From an uncultured Bacilli bacterium (GTDB lineage Bacteria; Bacillota_I; Bacilli_A; RF39; UBA660), in NCBI GenBank assembly GCA_947629025.1, contig CANRCC010000006.1:1-63971 (forward strand): DNA of 63,971 nt, written 5' to 3'. Shown piece by piece: positions 49,091-59,882 of the stretch (positions within the stretch are counted from its first letter, which is position 1; every line of letters begins with the position of its first letter). The position numbers were made by a program, and so were the translations under genes. The notes beneath the pieces were generated by a model. That model was not told the DNA's origin. It made no database searches and worked only from the letters and a program-made list of their open reading frames with translations.

Positions 49091-49783
49091 ATGATTAAAA
49101 TTATTAAGTTATTATTAGGAAAGTTATTTTATAAGTATAATGAATTATTTTTTGTAGGTAGTACTGATATATTACCTGAACCATTATCAAAAGAAGAAGA
49201 AGAAAAATATGTTGAATTATTTCAAAATGGAGATATGAAAGCAAAAGATAAATTAATTGAACATAATTTAAGATTAGTTGTTTATTTATCAAAAAAGTAT
49301 GAAAATACAAAAGTAGATTTAGAAGATTTAGTATCGATAGGTACAATAGGATTAATAAAAGGAATAAATACATATAAAAATGATAAAAATATAAAACTTG
49401 CGACTTATGCATCTAGATGTATAGATAATGAAATATTAATGTATTTAAGAAAAAATAAAAAAAGAAAAGCAGATGTTTCTTTAGATGAGTCTTTAAGTTT
49501 TGATTCAGAGGGAAATGAACTTCATTTAGAAGATATATTAGGTACTGAATCTGATATAGTAACAAAAGATTTAGAAGAAAATGATATGAGAAAAATAATG
49601 TTAAAAGAAATAGGTAAGCTTCCAGAAAGAGATAAACAAATAATGGTACTTAGATATGGACTTAATAATAATGATGAATTAACTCAAAAAGAAGTAGCAG
49701 AACTTCTTGGTATATCACAATCATATATATCTAGAATAGAGAAGAAAGTAATAAATAAAATAAGTAATATTATAAAAATATAA
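49091..49783 (+). CDS. sigE: RNA polymerase sporulation sigma factor SigE (pro-form)
   Basis: Pro-region then FVGSTDILPEPLSKEEEEKYV; sigma70 regions 2 and 4. Confidence 0.92.
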   Translation: MIKIIKLLLGKLFYKYNELFFVGSTDILPEPLSKEEEEKYVELFQNGDMKAKDKLIEHNLRLVVYLSKKYENTKVDLEDLVSIGTIGLIKGINTYKNDKNIKLATYASRCIDNEILMYLRKNKKRKADVSLDESLSFDSEGNELHLEDILGTESDIVTKDLEENDMRKIMLKEIGKLPERDKQIMVLRYGLNNNDELTQKEVAELLGISQSYISRIEKKVINKISNIIKI

Positions 49784-49862
49784 AGTAAATAATTATATAT
49801 TATTTATTTTTTTGTTTTATATATTTAATTTAATGATATAATTATATTGCAGGAGGATTACT

Positions 49863-52145
49863 ATGCTTAAATTAAAAAATATAAAAAAGAGTTATGAAGT
49901 TGCATCTTTTAAACAAGTTGTACTTAATAATATATCTATAAATTTTAGAGATAAGGAATTTGTATCTATATTAGGTCCATCAGGTAGTGGTAAGACTACT
50001 TTACTTAATATAATAGGAGGTCTTGATAGATATGATTCAGGGAATCTTATAATAAATGGTAAATCAACAAAACATTTTAAAAATAGAGAATTAGATGCAT
50101 ATAGAAATAATACTATTGGTTTTATTTTTCAAAGTTATAATTTAATTAATCATATGTCTATATTAAGTAATGTTGAATTATGTATGACATTAAGTGGTGT
50201 ATCAAAAAAAGAAAGAAAACAAAGAGCAATATCTGCACTATCTAAAGTAGGTTTAAAAGATCATATTCATAAAAAACCAAATCAATTATCAGGTGGACAA
50301 ATGCAAAGGGTTGCGATAGCAAGAGCACTTGTTAATAATCCTGATATAATATTAGCAGATGAACCAACAGGAGCACTTGATTCAAAGACAAGTACTCAGA
50401 TAATGGAATTAATTAAAGAAATTGCTAAAGATAAATTAGTAATAATGGTTACTCATAATGAAGAATTAGCAAAAAAATACTCAAGTAGAATTATAACTTT
50501 AAAAGATGGAGAAATGTTAGATGATACAAATCCATATAATCAAGAAGATAAAAAAGAAGAATATAAGTTAAATAAAACATCTATGAATTTTTTTACAGCA
50601 TTAAATCTATCATTTAATAATATTTTAACAAAAAAGGGTAGAACTCTTCTTACTGCATTTGCATCAAGTATAGGTATAATGGGAATCGCACTTATATTAT
50701 CTTTATCAAATGGATTTAAAATACAAATAGATAAATTTGAAAAAGATACATTATCACAAGCACCAATTGTAGTTAGTAAGCAAACAATGGATGTATCAAA
50801 AAGTGTAGTTAATAAAGATAGTGAAAATTTAAAAAAATATACATCTAAAAAGAAAGTATATAAATTAGAAACAATAGAAAGTTTAGTTCATGAAAATAAA
50901 ATTACATATGAATATATGTCTTATATTGAAAATATAGATGAAAACTTAATAGGAGGATTATCATATATAAGAGAAACTAATTTTAATATATTAACTAAAG
51001 TAGATGGAGAAGCAAAAATTATTGAAACAAAAAATATATTAACTCAAATGCCATCATTATTAGATGGAAGTATATCAAATATTATTACTGATAATTTTGA
51101 TGTAATACAAGGAAATATTACAAATAATAAAGAAGATTTATTCTTATTAGTTGATGAAAAAAATAGAGTATCAGAAGGGGTATTAAAAAGTCTTGGATTT
51201 ACTGATGAAGATGAAATAGATTTTAGTGATATAGTTGGTAAAGAATTTAAGTTAATACTAAATAATGATTTTTATAAAAAATCAAATCAAAATTATGTTC
51301 AAAATTATGATTATAATAATTTATATGATAATAAAAATGCATTAACTTTAAAGATAAGTGCAGTTATAAGAGGAAAAAAGGATAGTGATTTTGCTAAATT
51401 ATCTGGTACTGGAATTATATATAATAAATCACTTATAGATTATGTTATTGAAAATAATACTAATTCATCTATAGTAAAAGATCAAATTGATTCTAATTAT
51501 AATGTTCTAACATTAGAAAAATTTACTGATAAATCATCAGTATCTAAAGATCAAATACTTGCATATTTAGGATATAAATCACCAGCATATTTAATTCAAA
51601 TATATCCTAAAGATTTTGATTCAAAAGATAAGGTATTATCTTATTTAGATAAATATAATAAAAATAAAGAAGAAAAAGATAAATTATTATATTTAGATCA
51701 AGCAGAATTAATAACACAAATGTCAGGAAGTATAATGGACGCAATTACAATTGTCTTAATTGCATTTTCTGCAATATCATTAGTTGTATCAACTATAATG
51801 ATTGGTATAATAATATATATTTCTGTACTTGAAAGAACAAAAGAAATAGGAATATTAAGAGCAATAGGTGCTAGAAAAAAAGATATAACAAGGGTATTTA
51901 ATGCAGAAACATTTATAATTGGTTTAACATCTGGACTAATTGGAATATTATGTGCTAATATATTAATTGTTCCGATTAATAAGATAATATATAAATTATC
52001 AGATTTAAATAATGTTGCTAAATTAAATGTAGTTCATGCTATTATATTAGTAATAATAAGTATAATTTTAACTACTATTGGGGGATTATTACCTGCTAAA
52101 ATGGCTAGTAAAAAAGATCCAGTAGAAGCACTAAAAACAGAATAG
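49863..52145 (+). CDS. MacB-type ABC transporter (NBD fused to FtsX-like permease)
   Basis: GPSGSGKTTLLN, LSGGQMQRVAIARAL, FtsX-like C-terminus ERTKEIGILRAIGARKKDI. Confidence 0.92.
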   Translation: MLKLKNIKKSYEVASFKQVVLNNISINFRDKEFVSILGPSGSGKTTLLNIIGGLDRYDSGNLIINGKSTKHFKNRELDAYRNNTIGFIFQSYNLINHMSILSNVELCMTLSGVSKKERKQRAISALSKVGLKDHIHKKPNQLSGGQMQRVAIARALVNNPDIILADEPTGALDSKTSTQIMELIKEIAKDKLVIMVTHNEELAKKYSSRIITLKDGEMLDDTNPYNQEDKKEEYKLNKTSMNFFTALNLSFNNILTKKGRTLLTAFASSIGIMGIALILSLSNGFKIQIDKFEKDTLSQAPIVVSKQTMDVSKSVVNKDSENLKKYTSKKKVYKLETIESLVHENKITYEYMSYIENIDENLIGGLSYIRETNFNILTKVDGEAKIIETKNILTQMPSLLDGSISNIITDNFDVIQGNITNNKEDLFLLVDEKNRVSEGVLKSLGFTDEDEIDFSDIVGKEFKLILNNDFYKKSNQNYVQNYDYNNLYDNKNALTLKISAVIRGKKDSDFAKLSGTGIIYNKSLIDYVIENNTNSSIVKDQIDSNYNVLTLEKFTDKSSVSKDQILAYLGYKSPAYLIQIYPKDFDSKDKVLSYLDKYNKNKEEKDKLLYLDQAELITQMSGSIMDAITIVLIAFSAISLVVSTIMIGIIIYISVLERTKEIGILRAIGARKKDITRVFNAETFIIGLTSGLIGILCANILIVPINKIIYKLSDLNNVAKLNVVHAIILVIISIILTTIGGLLPAKMASKKDPVEALKTE

Positions 52146-52155
52146 AGGTATAAAA

Positions 52156-52605
52156 ATGAGCAGTATTTTAGAATCACATTTTAGTGAATTAATTAAACTT
52201 GATATGGCATATTATAAACTATATAAAATTATAATAAAAAATTATTTAAAAAATAAAAATGGTATTGATAATATAACTGATGAAGAATTACGTAAATTTG
52301 TTTATGATGAATATGATAGATATTATAATGAAGAAGAAAAAAAGAAGAAAAATGAAGAATTTAAAAATAATTTAGTTCATTTTAACGAAGATGATTTTTC
52401 AAAGATACCAGAATTAACAAGTAAAATATATCTAAGTACTTTAAAATTAACTACAGTTAGTAGTGATAAATTAAATGAATTATTTAATCCAGCAACATAT
52501 TTTGAAGATTACTTTAAATGTATAGAAAAATTATACTTAGGTTTTAATTTAAAAGGTACTAAGGATGAACCATTTAAGTTTACATTATCTTATGAAAAAA
52601 AATAA
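52156..52605 (+). CDS. hypothetical protein
   Basis: 149-aa ORF between ABC transporter and sigG. Confidence 0.6.
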   Translation: MSSILESHFSELIKLDMAYYKLYKIIIKNYLKNKNGIDNITDEELRKFVYDEYDRYYNEEEKKKKNEEFKNNLVHFNEDDFSKIPELTSKIYLSTLKLTTVSSDKLNELFNPATYFEDYFKCIEKLYLGFNLKGTKDEPFKFTLSYEKK

Positions 52606-52661
52606 TTATTTTGAATAAATTTCTCTCTTTAACTCAAAATGTAGTTGAAGGGAGATTTTTT

Positions 52662-53438
52662 ATGTCAAAACATAAAGTAGAAATTACAGGAATAAATACA
52701 GCTAATTTAAAAGTATTAAAAACTGATGAGATGATAGAATTATTCAAAAGATTAAAAAATGGTGATAAAAGTGCTAAAAAAGAATTAAGTGAGGGTAATT
52801 TAAAATTAGTTTTAAGTACACTTAAGAATTTTACAAATAGATGTGATAATATGGATGATTTGTTTCAAGTTGGATGTATTGGACTTATGAAAGCAATAGA
52901 TAATTTTGATTTAAAATTTAATGTTAAATTTTCTACATATGCAGTACCAATGATAATTGGAGAGGTTAAAAGATATTTAAGAGATAATAGTATTATTAGA
53001 GTATCAAGAAGTTTAAAAGATATTGCATATAAAACTCTTAAGTTAAAAGAACAAATATTTATGGAAACAGGAAAAGAACCATCAATTGAAGAATTATCTA
53101 AGAAACTAGGTTTTGATGAGGTGGATATATTATGCGCACTTGATGCGACTAAAAGTACTATAAGTGTATTTGAACCAATATATAATGATGGTGGAGAAAC
53201 TATATATTTATTTGATCAAATTGAAAATAAATCAGAATCAAGTAATAATTGGAATGATAAATTGCTTTTACAAAATGCAATTAGTAAATTAAAAACAAAA
53301 GAACAATTTATATTAATTCAAAGATTTATTATGGGTATGACACAAATGGAAATAAGTGATGAACTTGGAATAAGCCAAGCACAGGTATCTAGAATAGAAA
53401 AAAATGCAATAAATAATGTAAAGAAGCTTGTTAAGTAA
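52662..53438 (+). CDS. sigG: RNA polymerase sporulation sigma factor SigG
   Basis: KVEITGINTANLKVLKTDEMIELFKRLKNGDKSAKKEL; sigma70 regions 2-4. Confidence 0.92.
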   Translation: MSKHKVEITGINTANLKVLKTDEMIELFKRLKNGDKSAKKELSEGNLKLVLSTLKNFTNRCDNMDDLFQVGCIGLMKAIDNFDLKFNVKFSTYAVPMIIGEVKRYLRDNSIIRVSRSLKDIAYKTLKLKEQIFMETGKEPSIEELSKKLGFDEVDILCALDATKSTISVFEPIYNDGGETIYLFDQIENKSESSNNWNDKLLLQNAISKLKTKEQFILIQRFIMGMTQMEISDELGISQAQVSRIEKNAINNVKKLVK

Positions 53439-53504
53439 TTTGCATTTTTTTTCATTTTGTGGTATTATCTTAACGTTTGTGCGTGAAAAAAAGAGGTGAT
53501 TTAT

Positions 53505-54401
53505 ATGTTTAAATTAGTTAAGGATAATAAAAATATAAAAAATGTTAATATTACATCTTCTGAGGTAATGTATAAAATAGTTGATACTGCTAAAATTACA
53601 ATTTTATCTTCAATGCTTGGATTATCACTTATTTCTATGTATGAAAATAAATTAGCTGGTCTTACACAAAAGCCACAAAGTATTATAAGTGATAGTTTAG
53701 AAGATAATAAAATTACTCTTACATATAATGGAATGATATATAATTACTGTAAAAGTTTAGTAGAAAAATATGCATATGTATTTAATTTAAAAGATGATGC
53801 AGTATCAAATGTTATAAAACAAAATATTGATTTAATTTCGGAAGAAGAATTAAAAAGTACTAATAACATAATGGGTAATGATAAAAATTATGATTCTTAT
53901 GATATACAAGTTATTCTTATTGCAAAAGACTTACTTAAAAATCCAGGAAAATATGGATATAAAAGTGAAGATATTATGCTTAAAGAAGATGAAAAAAAAG
54001 AGTCTAATCTTACAATAAGACAATTAGTATATAAATATGCTGATGCATTTAATTTAGATAGAGATATAATGCTTGCAATACCATGTGCTGAATCAGGATG
54101 GTTTAAAGCAAAAATTGCAACTAAGAAAAATAATCCATATTCATATAGAGGTGTTCCATCATTTAATACATTTGATACTATTGAAAGAGGTATATTAGAA
54201 GGTGAACTTAATTTAAAATTAAATTATTTTGATAAAGGATTAACTACAATTGAATCATTCGCAAGTATATATTGTCCAGATGGAACAAGTCATTGGTTAA
54301 GTTTAGTAAATGGTGCAAAAAATGATTTAGAAAATGGTAAAAAATTATATGACGAAGAAAGTAAATCATTAGTAATGAGAGGTAATAATAATGCCAATTA
54401 G
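53505..54401 (+). CDS. putative peptidoglycan hydrolase (glucosaminidase/transglycosylase-like)
   Basis: TM near N-terminus; LAIPCAESGWFKAKIATKKNNPYSYRGVPSFNTFDTIERGI. Confidence 0.55.
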   Translation: MFKLVKDNKNIKNVNITSSEVMYKIVDTAKITILSSMLGLSLISMYENKLAGLTQKPQSIISDSLEDNKITLTYNGMIYNYCKSLVEKYAYVFNLKDDAVSNVIKQNIDLISEEELKSTNNIMGNDKNYDSYDIQVILIAKDLLKNPGKYGYKSEDIMLKEDEKKESNLTIRQLVYKYADAFNLDRDIMLAIPCAESGWFKAKIATKKNNPYSYRGVPSFNTFDTIERGILEGELNLKLNYFDKGLTTIESFASIYCPDGTSHWLSLVNGAKNDLENGKKLYDEESKSLVMRGNNNAN

Positions 54402-55506
54402 ATATGCAGGATACCATAATGCAGTTCAAGATAATATATATTTTGATTTTTATACAGATATGGTTAATAATAAAGATTTACCTGAAAAAGAATTTTTTAA
54501 ATATATAGAAGATAAATATAACCTAAAAAGATTTGATCATATATATTTAAAAGTAGAAACAATGGAAGAAACAGTATCATCTTATAAAGCAGAAAAATTA
54601 AGAACAATTATTGAATACAAAAAAGCATGTTTAAATAATGATATTGCTAAAATAAATGAATTAAAAGATGCATTTGATAGTATAAAAAAAGAAGAATCTG
54701 ATACTACAGTCATGTTAAAAAAGAATAAACCATTTGTGCCAAATATAAAAAAACGAGAAAAGAATTCTAATCTTTCAGATGAACAATTATACTTAAAAAG
54801 TAGAAGACTTTCGTGTCATGAAAAAAATATTGATATAAATAGAGTACTTAATTATATTATTGAGAAAAATGAAATAAAAACTATAAATAAAAAAGATTTA
54901 GATGATTTAAGAAAAGTTATAAAATTTTTTATAAAAAATTTAGAGATAAATTATGGAGAATTACTACTTTGTCAATATATTGTTACTACAAGAAAAGAAG
55001 AACTTAATTCATTAGATAAAAGAATTAAAACTAAAGAAAAAACTTTAATAAATATTATTTATAAATATGAAGAAGAAAAAGATGAAATTAAAAAAGTATT
55101 AGAAAAATTTTATCAAGAAAAAGATAAATTAATAGATATGATTGATTCATATGGTAATACTGCTAAAAATATATATATTAAAGGTGAAGAATCATTAAAA
55201 GATCATATAGCTAATAATCTTGGACGTTTATGTACTTGGAAAGTAAAAAAATTAGAAGTATATATAAAATTATATAAAAAAGTATTAGATTATATAGATA
55301 CATTTATTAAAACTTTAGAAAATAAAGATGATATTGGAAAAATAAGTACAATAGCTTTTGAAATTGATGATGAATTTATAATAGAAATATTAAATGATAT
55401 TCATAATTTTATAATTGGATATAGAGATGTTTCAAAAACTATTGTATCTGATAAAAAATTATGTAAGATTAAAGATGATTATATTAAAAAATTATATATA
55501 GATTAA
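54391..55506 (+). CDS. hypothetical coiled-coil protein
   Basis: 371 aa, overlaps preceding ORF. Confidence 0.6.
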   Translation: MPIRYAGYHNAVQDNIYFDFYTDMVNNKDLPEKEFFKYIEDKYNLKRFDHIYLKVETMEETVSSYKAEKLRTIIEYKKACLNNDIAKINELKDAFDSIKKEESDTTVMLKKNKPFVPNIKKREKNSNLSDEQLYLKSRRLSCHEKNIDINRVLNYIIEKNEIKTINKKDLDDLRKVIKFFIKNLEINYGELLLCQYIVTTRKEELNSLDKRIKTKEKTLINIIYKYEEEKDEIKKVLEKFYQEKDKLIDMIDSYGNTAKNIYIKGEESLKDHIANNLGRLCTWKVKKLEVYIKLYKKVLDYIDTFIKTLENKDDIGKISTIAFEIDDEFIIEILNDIHNFIIGYRDVSKTIVSDKKLCKIKDDYIKKLYID

Positions 55507-55558
55507 CATTTGTTAATCTTTTTTTTCATATAATTTTATAAAAGAAGGTGTATATTCT

Positions 55559-55792
55559 TTGAGATTATCTGAAATACAAAATAAAGATGTTATTAATATT
55601 AATACAGGTATAAAGATAGGTAATATAGTAGATATTAAAGTTAATAGTGAATCAGGTAAAATAGAATCACTTATATTAGAAAAGAAAAAATTTTCATCTT
55701 TTTTTTCAAGTCAAGATGAGGTTGAAATATATTGGACACAAATAAATAAAATAGGTGAAGATGTTATTTTAGTAGAAACTTTACTTAGATAG
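55559..55792 (+). CDS. YlmC/YmxH-family PRC-barrel sporulation protein
   Basis: MRLSEIQNKDVININTGIKIGNIVDIKVNSESGKIESLIL; TTG start. Confidence 0.82.
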   Translation: MRLSEIQNKDVININTGIKIGNIVDIKVNSESGKIESLILEKKKFSSFFSSQDEVEIYWTQINKIGEDVILVETLLR

Positions 55793-55823
55793 TGATATAA
55801 TGATTATATTAGGAGGAAGTAAG

Positions 55824-56807
55824 ATGAGTAAAGAAAAGAAAAATTTATTAATTGCTAGTATATTTATGATTATATATGTATTATTTAATTTTGTTTATTT
55901 AACAAAAAGTGGAAGTATTATAAGCAAAAATATGATGGATAATATTATCAATATATTTATATTTGCTTCATCAATAATAGGTATAATATATTATATAGTA
56001 TTAACAAAAAAAGATATTGATTTAAATAATCATAGTAAAGGAATATTATTTTTTGCTATTATATTTTTAATATATAATGTAATATCTGGTATATTTGGAT
56101 TTATTGTATATGCAACACTTGATAGTAAAAAGAAATTAAAAAGAGAATTACCAGAAATAAAAATAGATAATTCAAATAAATGGATATGTTTAATATCATT
56201 AATATTTTGTTTATTTTTAATGTTTCTAATGCCTAATTATTTTGGAAATATTCAAGTTATATTAACTTATATAATTATATTTAGTTTAATGATTATTTTA
56301 TTTAGAAAACAATTAGTTAGTAGTTTTAAATTATTTAAAGAATACTTTAGAGAATATAATTCTCTTGTTATAAAAACATGGTTAAAATCACTTCTTACAA
56401 TAGCTATAATTGGTATAATAATTCAGCTTATAACAAATGTAGATAATGCAACTAATCAAGAAAATCTAAATGAAATGTTTAATAATCTTCCAATATTAGT
56501 AGCAATGTTATCAATGATATATGCACCAATTGTTGAAGAATTAATGTTTAGAGGAGTATTTAGAAAATTTATAAATAAAAAATATTTATTTATATTAATA
56601 AGTGGTATTTCATTTGGTGCACTTCATGTAATTGATGATTTTCAAAGTATATCAGAATTATTATATATAGTTTTATATTCTGCACTAGGTATTTATTTAG
56701 CATCCTTGTATTATAAGACTAATAATGTATGGACAAATATATATTTTCATTTTCTTCAAAATACACTTGGTGTAATAGGAATGTTATTATTGAAATTATT
56801 AGGATAA
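55824..56807 (+). CDS. CPBP-family intramembrane metalloprotease
   Basis: APIVEELMFRGVFRKF, SGISFGALHV, FHFLQNTLGV. Confidence 0.9.
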   Translation: MSKEKKNLLIASIFMIIYVLFNFVYLTKSGSIISKNMMDNIINIFIFASSIIGIIYYIVLTKKDIDLNNHSKGILFFAIIFLIYNVISGIFGFIVYATLDSKKKLKRELPEIKIDNSNKWICLISLIFCLFLMFLMPNYFGNIQVILTYIIIFSLMIILFRKQLVSSFKLFKEYFREYNSLVIKTWLKSLLTIAIIGIIIQLITNVDNATNQENLNEMFNNLPILVAMLSMIYAPIVEELMFRGVFRKFINKKYLFILISGISFGALHVIDDFQSISELLYIVLYSALGIYLASLYYKTNNVWTNIYFHFLQNTLGVIGMLLLKLLG

Positions 56808-56862
56808 AATTAAGTAGAAATACTTAATTTTTTTAATAAAAAAATTCAAGAAATCCTTGAAT

Positions 56863-57726
56863 TTAATATAATTCTTTTTTTAATAAGTCAATATTTTCAT
56901 ACATTATACTAATATAATCTTTATTATCTGATTTATCAGAATTAGATATTGTATTTAATGTATCTAATTCAAGTACTGTAGTAGTTGGATAAGATTTTAA
57001 TATATCATTTATACTATCAGTGCTTGCATTTCCTTTTTTAGCAAATATATAACTAACAGTTTTATTAGCAATTAATTTTTTAGCATCAGATAAATCTTTA
57101 TCACTAGCGGTATTCTTATCAATAGATATTATTTCAAATCCATATTTTTCTAAGAATTTAAAATCATTATCACTTATAATAATTGCTTTACTATTTGCAT
57201 TTTGAACCATTTCTTTCATTTCAGCATCTATTGTAGATATTTGTAATTTTAAATTATTATAATTTTCATCTATCTCTTTTTGAAGATAACTACTTGTTAT
57301 ATATTCTTTAAGACCATTTTTTATATTTTGAGCTATTGTAAGTATATTAGATGGATTAATCCATATTTCATCCATAGAATTTGTATATTCAATTCTTGCT
57401 GTAGAATCAATAATTTTTAAATTCTTATTACTATTAATCATATCAACAATATAATCTTTTTCTCTTCCAAGACCATTATATACAATTAAGTTACCTTGAC
57501 CAAAGTCCTTAACTTGTTTTTTAGTAAGCTTATAATCATATGGATTAGTATCATTAGGATACATACTTATTATATTTGAATGTTCACCATATAATTTTTC
57601 AGTTACATATTCAATAGGATATATACTAGTATATACAGTTATATCTTCCATTGAATCTTTGTTTAGACAACCACTTAATGCTATAATGCATAAAGTTAAA
57701 AATAATAATTTTAATAATTTTTTCAT
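56863..57726 (-). CDS. zinc/manganese ABC transporter substrate-binding lipoprotein
   Basis: Lipobox ALSGCLN; VYTSIYPIEYVTEKLYGEHSNIISMYP; EIWINPSNI. Confidence 0.85.
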   Translation of the reverse strand: MKKLLKLLFLTLCIIALSGCLNKDSMEDITVYTSIYPIEYVTEKLYGEHSNIISMYPNDTNPYDYKLTKKQVKDFGQGNLIVYNGLGREKDYIVDMINSNKNLKIIDSTARIEYTNSMDEIWINPSNILTIAQNIKNGLKEYITSSYLQKEIDENYNNLKLQISTIDAEMKEMVQNANSKAIIISDNDFKFLEKYGFEIISIDKNTASDKDLSDAKKLIANKTVSYIFAKKGNASTDSINDILKSYPTTTVLELDTLNTISNSDKSDNKDYISIMYENIDLLKKELY

Positions 57727-57944
57727 TTTTTTCTCCTTTTTGGCACTGGATCATAACCAAAAGATCCATAAGGCCTACATTTTAATAATCTTTTTATAGT
57801 TAAATAAGTTCCATAAAAAAATCCATATTCACCATATGCTTCTATAGCATACAAAGAACAAGTTGGTGTAAATCTACAAGCGTTATGAATATTACTAGGG
57901 ATTTTTCTATATAATTTTATCAAAAAAATCATTAGATGTTTCAT
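57723..57944 (-). CDS. yidD: membrane protein insertion efficiency factor YidD
   Basis: CRFTPTCSLYAIEAYGEYGFFYGTYLTIKRLLKCRPYGSFGYDPVP. Confidence 0.95.
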   Translation of the reverse strand: MKHLMIFLIKLYRKIPSNIHNACRFTPTCSLYAIEAYGEYGFFYGTYLTIKRLLKCRPYGSFGYDPVPKRRKK

Positions 57945-58091
57945 ACTATCACCAAACTAATTTTACCATAAAAATTAAATTTATAATAGAGTAATAATAA
58001 AATTAGTGTCAATTAAGTAAATTATTAATATAAGCAAAATAAATATACAATTTTTATTTTAAATATGTTAAAATTATTGTAGGTGGTTATT

Positions 58092-58751
58092 ATGTTAGAA
58101 AAATATAATATAGATTTAAATAATGAACTAATTGTAAGAGCATTTACGCATTCTTCTTATGTTAATGAAAAAAAAGAGGGAGAAGACTATGAAAGATTAG
58201 AGTTTTTAGGTGATAAAGTCTTAGATTTTGTTATAAGTGAATATTTATATACTAGTGAACATTTAAAAGAAGGTGAAATGACTAAAATAAGAGCAAGTTA
58301 TGTATGTGAAAATGCTTTATTTGAATATTCTAAAAAACTTGGTTTTAGTAATTACTTAAGATTAGGTAAAGGAGAAGAAGCAAATGGAGGAAGAGAAAGA
58401 AAAGCAATATTAGCGGATGTATTTGAAGCCTTTTTAGCAGCAGTTTATTTAATATATGGTCTTACTAAAGCAAAAGAAATAATATATGATATTGTTGTAA
58501 AAGCAATAGAAAATAAAGAAGATTATTTTCTAAATGATTATAAATCAATACTTCAAGAATTAGTACAAACAGATAAATTAGGTGCAGTATATGAAGTAGT
58601 AGATGAAAGTGGTCCAGCACATAATAGAACATTTAAAGTAGTAGTTAAAGTAAATGATATTATTTTAGGAGAGGGTGTATCAAAAAGTAAAAAAGAAGCA
58701 GAACAAGAAGCTGCTAAAGATGCACTTAGTAAGCAAGCAAAACTTATTTAA
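58092..58751 (+). CDS. rnc: ribonuclease III
   Basis: YERLEFLGDKVLDFVISEYLY; dsRBD at C-terminus. Confidence 0.95.
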   Translation: MLEKYNIDLNNELIVRAFTHSSYVNEKKEGEDYERLEFLGDKVLDFVISEYLYTSEHLKEGEMTKIRASYVCENALFEYSKKLGFSNYLRLGKGEEANGGRERKAILADVFEAFLAAVYLIYGLTKAKEIIYDIVVKAIENKEDYFLNDYKSILQELVQTDKLGAVYEVVDESGPAHNRTFKVVVKVNDIILGEGVSKSKKEAEQEAAKDALSKQAKLI

Positions 58752-58852
58752 TATACAAAAATATGTAAAGTTATTGTAAGAATAACTTTTTTTATTTACA
58801 TTTTATAAATTAAATATATATAATGATTATAGTAATAGGAGGAATTTTTATG

Positions 58853-59668
58853 AATGAAAATATGAATCAAGATACTAATAATAATATGGGTATGAATCAA
58901 AATAATCCAGTAGTAAAGAAAAAATCAAATAAGGGTTTAATTGTATTAATAATTTTATTATTAATTATAATAATTCTGCTTTTATCATATATAGTGTATG
59001 ATAAAGAAAGTGCTAAAAAGAATGAATCAGAAGTAAAAGAAAATGTAAGTAAAAAAGAAGAAAATAAAGAAGAACAAGAGGAAAAAATAGAAAGCAGAGA
59101 TTTAACACAAGAAGAATTAACTTATTTTAAAAATTATTTTAATAAAATTAATATAAATGGGTTTATATGTCAAAGTTATTCTAATATTAATGACATTAAT
59201 TTATTTTCTTTGATATATGAAGGTATAGAAGATGAAAGTATTGTAAGACAATTAAGTGAAGAAGAAAAACAAGAATATTTAAAATATTCAAATAATGATG
59301 ATATATATACATCTATTACAAAGATAGAAGAAGATGCTCTAAAAAAATTTTTAAAAGAATATGCAAATTTAGACTATAAAAAAGGTTCTGATATTTATGG
59401 GTTTTACTATATTCCAAAATATAAAGCTTATTATCTCGAACATGGAGATACTAATCGTTGGGGCGTTGATAGTTGTAATAGTGGTAAAATAGATGAAAAT
59501 GGTAATTATGTAGTAAATTGTACCTTAATGGAATATAGTAGAGAGATTTCCAGCACTAATATTAAAACAACACTAAAAAAAGTAGATGATAATTTTGTAT
59601 TTATATCTAATGAATGTGAAAGTGGAGGTTGCGAAATGTTAAAATCTAATAATAATATTGGTAGATAA
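58853..59668 (+). CDS. TM-anchored extracellular protein, paralog 1
   Basis: MNENMNQDTNNNMGMNQNNPVVKKKSNKGLIVLIILLLIIIILLLSYIVYD...; ATG after AGGAGG. Confidence 0.8.
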   Translation, partial: NENMNQDTNNNMGMNQNNPVVKKKSNKGLIVLIILLLIIIILLLSYIVYDKESAKKNESEVKENVSKKEENKEEQEEKIESRDLTQEELTYFKNYFNKININGFICQSYSNINDINLFSLIYEGIEDESIVRQLSEEEKQEYLKYSNNDDIYTSITKIEEDALKKFLKEYANLDYKKGSDIYGFYYIPKYKAYYLEHGDTNRWGVDSCNSGKIDENGNYVVNCTLMEYSREISSTNIKTTLKKVDDNFVFISNECESGGCEMLKSNNNIGR

Positions 59669-59744
59669 TTCACGTATGTGAATTTTTTCTTTGCTTGATT
59701 TAATAGTCTTTTTATTATATAATAATATTACAATAGAGTAGGAT

Positions 59745-59801
59745 GTGCCGGGTTTGTATTTAAAAGAAATTAAGAAAGTAGGCTTTGAATCAATTATGTA
59801 A
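59745..59801 (+). pseudogene. relic of smc 5' end (MPGLYLKEIKKVGFESIM*)
   Basis: Compare smc start (G/ATG)...MYLKEIKTVGFKSFADKM at 60880. Confidence 0.88.
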
Positions 59802-59882
59802 AGTTATTGTAAGAATAACTTTTTTTATTTACATTTTGTAAATTATGTATGTATAATGATTATAGTAATAGGAGGAATTTTT

